From NCBI GenBank assembly GCA_020635115.1, contig JACKAK010000007.1:1-64000 (forward strand): a stretch of DNA of 64,000 nt. The letters run 5' to 3'. This document shows, in pieces, positions 52,379-60,349 of the stretch. A program made the position numbers and the translations under genes. The stretch comes from Halobacteriovoraceae bacterium (GTDB lineage: Bacteria > Bdellovibrionota > Bacteriovoracia > Bacteriovoracales > Bacteriovoracaceae). The notes beneath the pieces are model-generated. The model did no database searches and was not told the DNA's origin. It saw nothing but the letters and a program-made list of their open reading frames with translations. The first letter of the stretch is position 1. Each line of letters starts with the position of its first letter.

Positions 52379-53329
52379 ATGGCAAAAGCAAACAGAGATA
52401 ACGAATTGAGAATAGTCAGAATTTTAAATTCTCCAATTGATTTAGTATGGAATGCATATACTCAGGTAGAACATCAAAAACATTGGTGGGGTCCAAGAGG
52501 ATTTATTATTTCAACGAAAAGTAAGGATCTTAGCCCTGGTGGACAGTGGATCTATACAATGCATGGCCCTGATGGGGTAGATTATCCAAATATTGCAACT
52601 TACCATGTTGTCGAAAAAAACTCTAAACTTATTTATGATCATGGAGCGACAGAAAATACACCACCATTATTTCGAGTTGAAGTAACCTTTGAGGAAGTTC
52701 AAAAGAAAACAGTGATGGATATGACTATGAGATTTGAAACACCTGAAATGAGAAAGGAAATTGAAATATTCATAAAACAAGCAAATGGTGATTCAACTTG
52801 GGATAGATTGGGAGAATATTTAGAATTTATTCAAAATAAAAAAGATATTTTTATTATTAATCGATGTTTTGAAACCAATTTATCTGAAATGTTTAATCTT
52901 TGGGCCAATCCAGAGAATTTTTCTAGGTGGATGGGCCCCACAGGAAGTCAATTAGATTTTTTATCAGTGAATGTAAAAGTAGATGGAACTTCTCATTATA
53001 TGATGACAAGTGATACAGGCGAAATAATGTATGGACTTATTGAGTATAAAGAAATAGATGACTCCCATAAATTAGTCTATTTACAAAGTTTTTGTGACGA
53101 GAATAAAAATATTTGTAAACCTCCTTTTGCTCCCATCTGGCCAGATAAAATGAAGACAACAGTATTTTTCACAGATGAGGGGGATGGAAATATTAGAATT
53201 ACTCTTGAGTGGGAAATTGAAGGTGAAGCAACAGAAGAAGAACGTAAAGTATTTAATGCAGCTAAACCAGGAATGACTGTCGGGTGGAATGGTAGTTTTG
53301 ATAAATTAGAGAGTTGTTTAAAGAACTGA
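52379..53329 (+). CDS. Tandem SRPBCC (AHSA1-type) protein
   Basis: ATG 52379 (MAKANRDNEL) is used because GAGGA lies five to six bases upstream; 316 residues. Two copies of the AHSA1/START-like domain: the first has IVRILNSPIDLVWNAYTQVE with HWWGPRGF and DLSPGGQWIYTMHGPDG; the second has FIINRCFETNLSEMFNLWAN with FSRWMGPTG and VNVKVDGTSHYMMTSDTGE, then EWEIEGEATEEER. Such domains form a hydrophobic pocket for lipids or other ligands. Two in one chain is a tandem duplication. A GNAT gene follows. Confidence 0.85.
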   Translation: MAKANRDNELRIVRILNSPIDLVWNAYTQVEHQKHWWGPRGFIISTKSKDLSPGGQWIYTMHGPDGVDYPNIATYHVVEKNSKLIYDHGATENTPPLFRVEVTFEEVQKKTVMDMTMRFETPEMRKEIEIFIKQANGDSTWDRLGEYLEFIQNKKDIFIINRCFETNLSEMFNLWANPENFSRWMGPTGSQLDFLSVNVKVDGTSHYMMTSDTGEIMYGLIEYKEIDDSHKLVYLQSFCDENKNICKPPFAPIWPDKMKTTVFFTDEGDGNIRITLEWEIEGEATEEERKVFNAAKPGMTVGWNGSFDKLESCLKN

Positions 53330-53368
53330 AATATTTTAGATTTTTAACTAGATATTATTTTTTACAAT

Positions 53369-53908
53369 TTGCATAGGTTAAGAAAATTGAAAGAAAAACT
53401 TAATCCCTTTATACGTATTGCTATACCAGGAGAAGAGGCCTCAATCCATAATGCTCATATGAAATCAATTAGAGAAATATGTGTACTCGATCACGGTGAA
53501 CATGAGGTTAAAGGATGGGGTAATAGGGCCTTAGGAGATCGCTGGATTAATGAAATTGAGAAAGGAGAAGTTTTTATTGTTGAATTCCAAAAAGAAATTC
53601 ACGGACTCGGCCATATAAAACTGATCGAAGATGAAAGTACAAGATATGGTTTTATACAAGCACTTTATTTCACTTCAGAAGTAATTGGACTTGGACTTGG
53701 AAAAAAGATGGTTGATACACTCATCCTAAAAGCTCAAACATGGAATGTCTCAGATATTAAACTAGAGTCAACTATCACGGCACATGGTTTTTATAAAAAA
53801 ATTGGTTTTCATGATGATGGTAATGTCAAAAAGGTTGAAGTTGGTGGAAGTTTTGTCACTTGTTTTCCTATGGTTCTTCACCTCAATGGAAATAAGAAAA
53901 CAATTTAG
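53369..53908 (+). CDS. GNAT-family N-acetyltransferase
   Basis: Up to 179 residues from a TTG; a TTG at 53387 with AGG-containing upstream sequence is an alternative and gives 173. The acetyl-CoA binding region FTSEVIGLGLGKKMVDTLIL fits motif A of GNAT, followed by FYKKIGFHDDGN. The first half (ATPGEEASI-like AIPGEEASIHNAHMKSIREI) is the usual N-terminal strand-helix. The substrate is unknown. It converges on the photolyase gene. Confidence 0.82.
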   Translation: MHRLRKLKEKLNPFIRIAIPGEEASIHNAHMKSIREICVLDHGEHEVKGWGNRALGDRWINEIEKGEVFIVEFQKEIHGLGHIKLIEDESTRYGFIQALYFTSEVIGLGLGKKMVDTLILKAQTWNVSDIKLESTITAHGFYKKIGFHDDGNVKKVEVGGSFVTCFPMVLHLNGNKKTI

Positions 53909-53910
53909 AT

Positions 53911-55215
53911 TTATCCATTTAATGCTTCTTTATAAGCCAGAAGGGCCCTTTGATACGCATATTGATGATCTATCATTTTTTCAGGATATTTACTCGTTCC
54001 AAATTCTGGAATCCACTTTTTTACGTAGTCAAAATTCTTGTCAAATTTTTTTAGTTGGATTTCAGGATTGAATATTCTGAAATAAGGAGCGGCGTCACAT
54101 CCAGTACCCGCAACCCATTGCCAATTTCCATTATTTGCACTTAAATCAAAATCTAAAAGCTTTTCAGCAAAATATTTTTCACCCCATCTCCAATCAATTA
54201 AGAGGTGTTTTACGAGAAAACTAGCGGTAAGCATTCTAACTCTGTTGTGCATAAATCCAGTTTGATTCAATTCTCTCATTCCTGCATCAACTAGTGGATA
54301 CCCAGTTTTACCTTCACGCCATTTTTTGAATTGTGATTTATCATTGATCCATTGTATGTTTGAGTATTTTTCTTTAAATGGCCCTTTTACTACATTGGGA
54401 TAGTGAAAGAGTATCTGCATAAAAAATTCTCGCCAAATAAGTTCATTTAACCAAGTTTTGTTAATTTCTAGACCAACCTGAGCACATTTTCTCACACTCA
54501 CTGTACCAAAACGTAGATGAAGACTTAGGTGACTTGTTGCATTTAGTGCGGGTAAATCTCGTTTGAGATCATATTCTTTTATTATTTTGGTTTTTATTGA
54601 TTTGACTAGATCAAATGGTTCACATTTCTCAAAACCAATAGAATTTAAAGATGGAAAAGAAGTTGAGCTTAATTGTGCAAAATTTTTGAATAATGGCCTA
54701 TTTATAATGCTGGCAATAGCTTTAGGTGTTAGTAATTCATACCATTTATTTTTATAGGGAGTGTAGACCGTATACGGAGTTCCATTTTTTTTAAGGATTT
54801 CATCTTTTGCAAAAATACATTGGTCCTTAAATGAATGAAATACTACATCCATTTTTCCCAATAATTGTTCAATTTCATTATCTCTTTTAATGGCATCAGG
54901 TTCGTAGTCTTCATTTGTAAATACATTTGTTACATTATATTTTTCTAATATCTTTTTCCATGCATCAATTGGAGAATCATGAAACACAATTAAATCACTA
55001 CCAAGCATATTTAGGTCTTTTTTAAGGACAAGAAGTGTATCATGAATAAATTGTACTCTCAGATCTTTTTTACTATGAAGTTTCTCAAGAATATGTTTGT
55101 CAAAAATAAAAACAGGAACAACTGGAAATTCTGATTTTAAGGCATAATGTAGCCCTATATTATCTTCGATTCTAAGATCTCTTCTAAACCAAAAAATTGT
55201 GTATTTTTGTTTCAT
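53911..55215 (-). CDS. phrB: Deoxyribodipyrimidine photo-lyase
   Basis: 434 residues, class I CPD photolyase/cryptochrome family. The N-terminal antenna domain begins KYTIFWFRRDLRIEDNIGLH and contains NEDYEPDAIKRD. The FAD domain has RFGTVSVRKCA, LNELIWREFFMQIL, GYPLVDAGMRELNQTGFMHN with RVRMLTASFLVKHLLIDWRW, and ANNGNWQWVAGTGCDAAPYF. It splits UV-induced pyrimidine dimers with light. Length is slightly under the usual 470. It is a single gene. Confidence 0.95.
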   Translation of the reverse strand: MKQKYTIFWFRRDLRIEDNIGLHYALKSEFPVVPVFIFDKHILEKLHSKKDLRVQFIHDTLLVLKKDLNMLGSDLIVFHDSPIDAWKKILEKYNVTNVFTNEDYEPDAIKRDNEIEQLLGKMDVVFHSFKDQCIFAKDEILKKNGTPYTVYTPYKNKWYELLTPKAIASIINRPLFKNFAQLSSTSFPSLNSIGFEKCEPFDLVKSIKTKIIKEYDLKRDLPALNATSHLSLHLRFGTVSVRKCAQVGLEINKTWLNELIWREFFMQILFHYPNVVKGPFKEKYSNIQWINDKSQFKKWREGKTGYPLVDAGMRELNQTGFMHNRVRMLTASFLVKHLLIDWRWGEKYFAEKLLDFDLSANNGNWQWVAGTGCDAAPYFRIFNPEIQLKKFDKNFDYVKKWIPEFGTSKYPEKMIDHQYAYQRALLAYKEALNG

Positions 55216-55402
55216 ATTTGCTCACATTTTTGAAGGTAGTCTTTTAGTCAATTATTTGAAATATCTATATTTAACTAATACACTTTATTCTTACGTTAAC
55301 AAAATATATTTCAATTTTTAATATAGTCAATAATTAGATAAATTTAAGACACTGATGTTTCTATAACTTATAATGAAGATAATAAAAATAGAGGGGTAAG
55401 TA

Positions 55403-56173
55403 ATGCATAAAAAAATTTGGGGAATTTTTGTTATCACATTAAGTTTGTTGGCCACTATTTTTTTGATATTTAATCAAAAAAATTTCAGTTACCTTGATTT
55501 AAAAGAAGGAAAAGTCATTGAAGCTGTTTATGGCCTTGGACAAGTAAAATCAGATCAAATCTTTGAAGTGAAAATTGGAATACTTACCAACGTATTGGAT
55601 CTTTTTGTTAAAGAGGGCCAATTTATAGAGAAGGGGAGCAATATCATCTCTTTCGAAGGTGGAAGTACATTTCAGGCCCCTTTTGAAGGGACCATTACTT
55701 ACGTGGGACTACAGAAAGGTGAAATTGCAACACCTCAAATACCTATCATTCGATTAGAGAATTTAAATCAAAAATATATAGAGGTTTCTTTGGAGCAAGA
55801 AGCAGCACTAAAAGTCAGAAAAGGTCAAAAGGCAAAAGTACTCTTTGAAAGTTTGAGAAAAGATGAATTTGAAGGGAATGTAAGCACAATATTTCCTAAA
55901 AATGGAGAATTTGTTGCACATATCACTATCAAAAATTTAACTGATAATATTCTACCAGGCATGACCGCTGACATAGTCATTCAAGTTGGTGAAAAAGACA
56001 AGGCGCTACTCATTCCAATCAAGGCCATCTCTGCAGGTAGGGTTACTAGACTGAGAGATACTAAAAAATCCAAAATAGATGTTAAAATTGGCCATTCCGA
56101 TGGTTTGTGGGGAGAGCTACTAGAAGGAGACTTAAAGTTAGGTGATCAGTTGGTTCTAAAAGGTAGAAACTAA
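55403..56173 (+). CDS. Periplasmic adaptor (membrane-fusion) protein of an ABC exporter
   Basis: 256 residues. A single N-terminal transmembrane helix (IWGIFVITLSLLATIFLIFN) is followed by the lipoyl/barrel part of MacA/HlyD-like adaptors: LDLFVKEGQFIEKGSNIISF, then FQAPFEGTITYVG, and GMTADIVIQVGEKDKALLIP. The helical hairpin is very short compared with MacA, so this is a compact form. Its stop overlaps the start of the FtsX-type permease by one base, so the three genes 55403-58070 form a translationally coupled exporter operon. Confidence 0.85.
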   Translation: MHKKIWGIFVITLSLLATIFLIFNQKNFSYLDLKEGKVIEAVYGLGQVKSDQIFEVKIGILTNVLDLFVKEGQFIEKGSNIISFEGGSTFQAPFEGTITYVGLQKGEIATPQIPIIRLENLNQKYIEVSLEQEAALKVRKGQKAKVLFESLRKDEFEGNVSTIFPKNGEFVAHITIKNLTDNILPGMTADIVIQVGEKDKALLIPIKAISAGRVTRLRDTKKSKIDVKIGHSDGLWGELLEGDLKLGDQLVLKGRN

Positions 56174-57411
56174 TGCTTTACTTATCTTTTAAACAATTAT
56201 TTTCAAAGAAAAAACAAACTTTTTTTATTATTCTAGGTATAGGTTTTGGAGCGATGCTATTTATTGCAATATCTGGAGTAATGCTTGGCCTAAGAAGTTA
56301 TATTGTAAGTGCGCTTTTGAATAATACTGCTCATATTTTAATTTCAGGATCAGAAAGGCAGATTGATTCAGAAGATATAAAAGAGAGATTTTTCGGAGAT
56401 GATCTCGTTCATTGGGTAAGTTCTCCTTATGGCAAAAGAGGAGAAGCAAAACTTGAAAACTATCAAGGATGGGCCGAAAGACTGAATAATCACAACGATG
56501 TTTTTGCCTTTTCTCCAAGACTAACAATTAATTCAATGTTCTCAAAAAGAAAAATCCGAACGAATGTTTCTCTAACCGGCGTGATTCCACATCGTCAAAT
56601 GAGTGTAAGTAATATAGAAGATTACATGGTTGAAGGGCACTTTGAAGATTTATCAAAAGGTGGTAATAAAATTATTATTGGAGAAAAAGTCGGTCAAGAT
56701 TTAGGGGTCAAAGTTGGACAAACCCTTGGAGTATTGTCTCGAATGAATGAAGTTACAATGTTTAAAATTGTAGGTGTTTTTCGATTTGGTGATGAGAGAA
56801 TTGATGGTTCTTTAGCTTTTGCTTTATTAACAGAAGTTCAAAAACTAAATAAAACACCAGGAAGAGTATCTGAAATTGCAGTCGCACTCAATGATATGGA
56901 GAAATCGGAATCCTTGGCATCATTTTGGTCTCTATACAGTTCAGACAAAATCCAAGGGTGGAAAAACGCCAATAAAATGTTTATGGAAGTTATAAAAATG
57001 CAAGACGTTGTGAGATATTTTATTATGTTTTCAGTCTTAGTGGTTGCAGCTTTTGGGGTCTATAATGTTTTGTCTATTATGATAAATCAGAAACGTAAAG
57101 AAATTGCTATTTTGCGCTCAATTGGTTATTCGCCGAGTGAAATACTTCATTTAATTTTATATCAAGGTATTTTTTTAGGACTTTGCGGAGGGCTCCTAGG
57201 ATTAGCCTTTGGCGTAACTCTCGTTACAGTTGTTAGTAAGATTGATATCGGTTTACAAATTGGAAAATCAAATCACCTAATTGTTAGTTATGATCATTCA
57301 ATTTATGTCACTGCATTTATTGCTGCTGTCATTGCATCTATTTTTGCAAGTATTGTTCCAGCGTTGTCCGCGAGCAAAATGACGCCTATAGATATTATCA
57401 GGGGAGAGTAA
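56173..57411 (+). CDS. FtsX/MacB-family ABC exporter permease
   Basis: 412 residues with four transmembrane helices (one near 15-40 and three near 275-400) and a large extracytoplasmic domain between. FtsX-type LolC/MacB signatures appear: ISGVMLGLRSYIVSALLNNT near the start, QKRKEIAILRSIGYSPSEIL and VPALSASKMTPIDIIRGE at the end. Such permeases move lipoproteins or small molecules out of the inner membrane rather than across it by a channel. It is between the adaptor and the ATPase gene, with one-base overlaps on both sides. Confidence 0.9.
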   Translation: MLYLSFKQLFSKKKQTFFIILGIGFGAMLFIAISGVMLGLRSYIVSALLNNTAHILISGSERQIDSEDIKERFFGDDLVHWVSSPYGKRGEAKLENYQGWAERLNNHNDVFAFSPRLTINSMFSKRKIRTNVSLTGVIPHRQMSVSNIEDYMVEGHFEDLSKGGNKIIIGEKVGQDLGVKVGQTLGVLSRMNEVTMFKIVGVFRFGDERIDGSLAFALLTEVQKLNKTPGRVSEIAVALNDMEKSESLASFWSLYSSDKIQGWKNANKMFMEVIKMQDVVRYFIMFSVLVVAAFGVYNVLSIMINQKRKEIAILRSIGYSPSEILHLILYQGIFLGLCGGLLGLAFGVTLVTVVSKIDIGLQIGKSNHLIVSYDHSIYVTAFIAAVIASIFASIVPALSASKMTPIDIIRGE

Positions 57412-58070
57412 TGATAAAGTGTGATAATTTAATAAAAGAATTTGGTACTCCTCCACAACAAATCTTAAAAGGAATTTCACTTGAAATTAATGATGGTGAA
57501 TTTGTATCGATTACAGGAAAGTCGGGAAGTGGAAAAAGTACATTACTCTACATTATTAGCTCCCTCGATTTGCCAAGTTCTGGAAGTGTATTTTTAGATG
57601 GAGAGAAGACTCAAAATATGAGCGTTGAGAGGATTCATTCTTTTAGAAACTCTCATGTTGGATTTATATTTCAGTTTCATTACTTATTGCCAGAACTTTC
57701 ATCTTTAGAGAATATACTCTTGGCACCAAGAAAATTAGGAATTCAAAAGAAATTCATTCCAAAAGCAAATGAACTCTTAGAAACTATGGGAATTGAATAT
57801 GTTGCTCATAAACTACCTTCTCAGATGTCTGGAGGAGAACAGCAAAGAGTTGCTATTGCGAGGGCATTAATTATGAATCCTAGATATATTTTCGCAGATG
57901 AACCTACTGGAAATTTAGATAGTGTTAGTGGAAATATAGTCATGGACATACTTAAAAAAACGAATAAAGAAAATGGGACAACAATTTGTATGGTCACACA
58001 TGATCAAGAATTTGCATCAATGGCCAACCGTGAAATTTATTTGATTGATGGACAAGTAGCTAGAAGTTAA
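57411..58070 (+). CDS. ABC transporter ATP-binding protein (LolD/MacB type)
   Basis: 219 residues. Walker A SITGKSGSGKSTLL, Q-loop GFIFQFHYLLPELSSLENIL, signature MSGGEQQRVAIARAL, Walker B YIFADEPTGNLDS and H-loop TICMVTHDQ are all intact. Q-loop and D-loop text is typical of the LolD/MacB/FtsE subgroup. It powers the permease before it (one-base overlap). Export of a lipoprotein or toxic compound is inferred from the adaptor-permease-ATPase set. Confidence 0.95.
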   Translation: MIKCDNLIKEFGTPPQQILKGISLEINDGEFVSITGKSGSGKSTLLYIISSLDLPSSGSVFLDGEKTQNMSVERIHSFRNSHVGFIFQFHYLLPELSSLENILLAPRKLGIQKKFIPKANELLETMGIEYVAHKLPSQMSGGEQQRVAIARALIMNPRYIFADEPTGNLDSVSGNIVMDILKKTNKENGTTICMVTHDQEFASMANREIYLIDGQVARS

Positions 58071-58125
58071 AAAAATAAGTGTAGTTATGATTAGATGTAA
58101 CTTTACAATTTAAAAGGCGCAATTT

Positions 58126-58506
58126 TTGAAAAAAATATTTTTGTTTTTAGTTTTTTTTCCTCAATATGTTTTTGCCACAAAATCATGTGCACCTTCTCCA
58201 TGTATTCAAAATGGTAAATTTAATTCTAGTAAATGTGCTCTCATTTCAAAATGGGTTGCAGTTGGTGAAATTAAAAATATTAAACATAATAAAAAAGGGT
58301 TCCCCGAAAATACTGACTTTGCAGAGTTCGATTTTCAAATTGAATTAACTGAAAAAGGTAAAATAGAAGGGACAAATACTTTAAAATTTAAAATCGGTTG
58401 GTGTAAAAACGTAGGGCCAATTCCTCGAGAGGTTGAAGGGAGATTATTTAGATTCTATGGAAAAGACGAAACTGAATATTTTTATTTTCAAGAGTTTAAA
58501 ATATAG
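58126..58506 (+). CDS. Small exported protein of unknown function
   Basis: 126 residues starting with TTG (58126); AGG lies about eight bases upstream and no ATG is in frame near. A signal peptide (MKKIFLFLVFFPQYVFATK) is followed by CAPSPCIQNGKFNSSKCAL with three cysteines and a later one (IGWCKN). The remainder appears beta-rich. No family is recognised. It lies 56 bases after the exporter ATPase on the same strand and may share its transcript. Confidence 0.55.
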   Translation: MKKIFLFLVFFPQYVFATKSCAPSPCIQNGKFNSSKCALISKWVAVGEIKNIKHNKKGFPENTDFAEFDFQIELTEKGKIEGTNTLKFKIGWCKNVGPIPREVEGRLFRFYGKDETEYFYFQEFKI

Positions 58507-58520
58507 TTGGCCAAATAAAA

Positions 58521-58997
58521 ATGAAGTTTTATAAACCTGAAGAATATCAATTAAAGGTCGAAAAATTATATCATTTAGTTTCAAATGATCTGAGAAAAAT
58601 ATTGCCTAAAGCTCGAATTGAGCATATTGGGTCTTCATCTATTCCAGGTTCAGTTTCTAAGGGAGATTTAGATATATTTGTCGGTGTTGAATGTGATGAA
58701 ATCGATAATGCTTTAAGTATACTGCAGAAACATAGTTACTTTTTAAAAGAAGGTTCATTTGAATGTGAACATCTTAAAATGTTAATAACCGATAAATATA
58801 ATCATGATGTGGCCCTGCAGTTGGTCGTAAATGGCAGCGAATATGAATTTTTTATTCATTTTCGTGAAATTCTAAGAAGTTCTCCAAATCTCATTGGAGA
58901 ATACAATGCTTTGAAACTCAGTTGTGCTGGTATGGATGAAAATAAATATCGAAAATTGAAATCGGATTGGATAGAAAAAGTGTTATCTAATAATTAG
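58521..58997 (+). CDS. GrpB-like (UPF0157) nucleotidyltransferase-fold protein
   Basis: 158 residues. The GrpB-family signature is clear: RIEHIGSSSIPGSVSKGDLD, DIFVGVECDE, HDVALQLVVNGSEYEFFIHF and REILRSSPNLIGEYNALKL. GxS and DxD sites correspond to a nucleotidyltransferase fold, but no activity is known for the family. The length is near the usual 160-180. It begins 15 bases after the small exported protein. Confidence 0.88.
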   Translation: MKFYKPEEYQLKVEKLYHLVSNDLRKILPKARIEHIGSSSIPGSVSKGDLDIFVGVECDEIDNALSILQKHSYFLKEGSFECEHLKMLITDKYNHDVALQLVVNGSEYEFFIHFREILRSSPNLIGEYNALKLSCAGMDENKYRKLKSDWIEKVLSNN

Positions 58998-59087
58998 ATT
59001 AAAAAATATTCAAATGAACCTTTGATAAACTCCTTTCATTTTAATAGAATATACTAGCTCTTTCTCATTAATTTTTTGGGCAATGAT

Positions 59088-59687
59088 ATGAAATGTTTAA
59101 TAATTCTCTTTTTTATATTATCAACAAACGCTTTGGCCAAAACTATACTTTTTTTAGGAGACTCATTAACAGCTGGTTATGGTATAGATCAAGAAAACTC
59201 ATACCCATATCTATTAGAAACCTTACTCAAAAAAGAGGGGATCTCAATTGAACTCATCAATGCAAGTGAAAGTGGTGCAACTACAAGTGTTGGTCTGTCT
59301 AGATTTAGATGGGTATTAAAGCGAAGAATTGATATTCTCGTGCTAGCACTCGGTGGAAATGATGGTCTAAGAGGGATTGACGTAAATGCAACAAAAGAAA
59401 ACTTGCAAAAAATAATGACACTTGCAAAAAAAAATAATGTAAGTGTTTTACTTGCAGGCATGATGGCACCTAAAAACATGGGGACTTTATTCACAGAAAA
59501 ATTTGATAATCTTTTCAAAGATCTTGGAAAAAATAATGAAATATTTTTTATGCCCTTTCTTCTCAAAGATGTTGCCGGTTTGAAAAAAATGAATATTGGC
59601 GATGGAATTCACCCTAATGAAACTGGCCATCAAATAATTGCAAAAAATATGTACCCAATATTAAAAAAGGCAATACAAGGTAAATAA
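59088..59687 (+). CDS. tesA: TesA-like GDSL esterase/lysophospholipase
   Basis: ATG 59088 is used (an in-frame TTG lies four codons upstream); 199 residues. A signal peptide (MKCLIILFFILSTNALAK) is followed by SGNH-hydrolase blocks: block I TILFLGDSLTAGYG with the catalytic Ser, block II ESGATTS, block III LALGGNDGLRGI, and block V GDGIHPNETGHQ. It is a periplasmic thioesterase/lysophospholipase. The next two genes encode YbbA- and YbbP-like ABC proteins, and the tesA-ybbA-ybbP association is known from E. coli. The stop overlaps the following ATG by one base. Confidence 0.9.
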   Translation: MKCLIILFFILSTNALAKTILFLGDSLTAGYGIDQENSYPYLLETLLKKEGISIELINASESGATTSVGLSRFRWVLKRRIDILVLALGGNDGLRGIDVNATKENLQKIMTLAKKNNVSVLLAGMMAPKNMGTLFTEKFDNLFKDLGKNNEIFFMPFLLKDVAGLKKMNIGDGIHPNETGHQIIAKNMYPILKKAIQGK

Positions 59688-60349
59688 TGATAGAAGTTAT
59701 TAATCTGAAAAAATCCTTCCAAGGCCCTCATGGAAAAATTGAAATTTTAAAATCAATAGATCTAAAAGTTAATAAAGGTGAAGTTATTTCAATTCTTGGA
59801 AAATCTGGCGTAGGTAAAAGTACTTTGCTTTCACTCTTATGCGGATTGGAATTACCTGATTCAGGAAAAATTATTCTTAATTCTCAAGAATTTAGTTCTT
59901 TAAACGATTCTGCTAGAGCTGCATTAAGGTCTGACTACATAGGGTATATATTTCAGAACTATCATTTAGTTTCTAATTTGACAGCTATTGAAAATATTGA
60001 AGTTGTCCTAGATATTCAAAAAAGAAAGAATACTAAACAGGAGGCCATCAAATGGCTGAAATATGTAGGACTTGAGGATAGAGCAGATCATTTTCCGTCA
60101 ACTTTAAGTGGGGGGGAGTCTCAAAGAGTTGCAATAGCTCGAGCTTTGTCTACTAGACCAAAAATTATTTTAGCAGATGAGCCCAGTGGTAGTTTAGATG
60201 AGGAAACTGGTGAAATGATTAATGATTTACTATTTAAAATCGTAAAAGAATTTGAAACGTCTATGATTATTGTTACTCACAACCAGGATTTGGCCAGAAG
60301 AACTTTTAAAACTTATCAACTCCAACATGGCTCTTTATTAGAATTATGA
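59687..60349 (+). CDS. ybbA: YbbA-like ABC transporter ATP-binding protein
   Basis: 220 residues. Walker A SILGKSGVGKSTLL, Q-loop GYIFQNYHLVSNLTAIENIE, signature LSGGESQRVAIARAL, Walker B IILADEPSGSLDE, H-loop MIIVTHNQD. Identified as YbbA by family type and by its place between the TesA-like and the large YbbP-like permease gene, overlapping each by one to four bases. It energises the permease; in E. coli this system is linked to envelope lipid or peptide release. Confidence 0.88.
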   Translation: MIEVINLKKSFQGPHGKIEILKSIDLKVNKGEVISILGKSGVGKSTLLSLLCGLELPDSGKIILNSQEFSSLNDSARAALRSDYIGYIFQNYHLVSNLTAIENIEVVLDIQKRKNTKQEAIKWLKYVGLEDRADHFPSTLSGGESQRVAIARALSTRPKIILADEPSGSLDEETGEMINDLLFKIVKEFETSMIIVTHNQDLARRTFKTYQLQHGSLLEL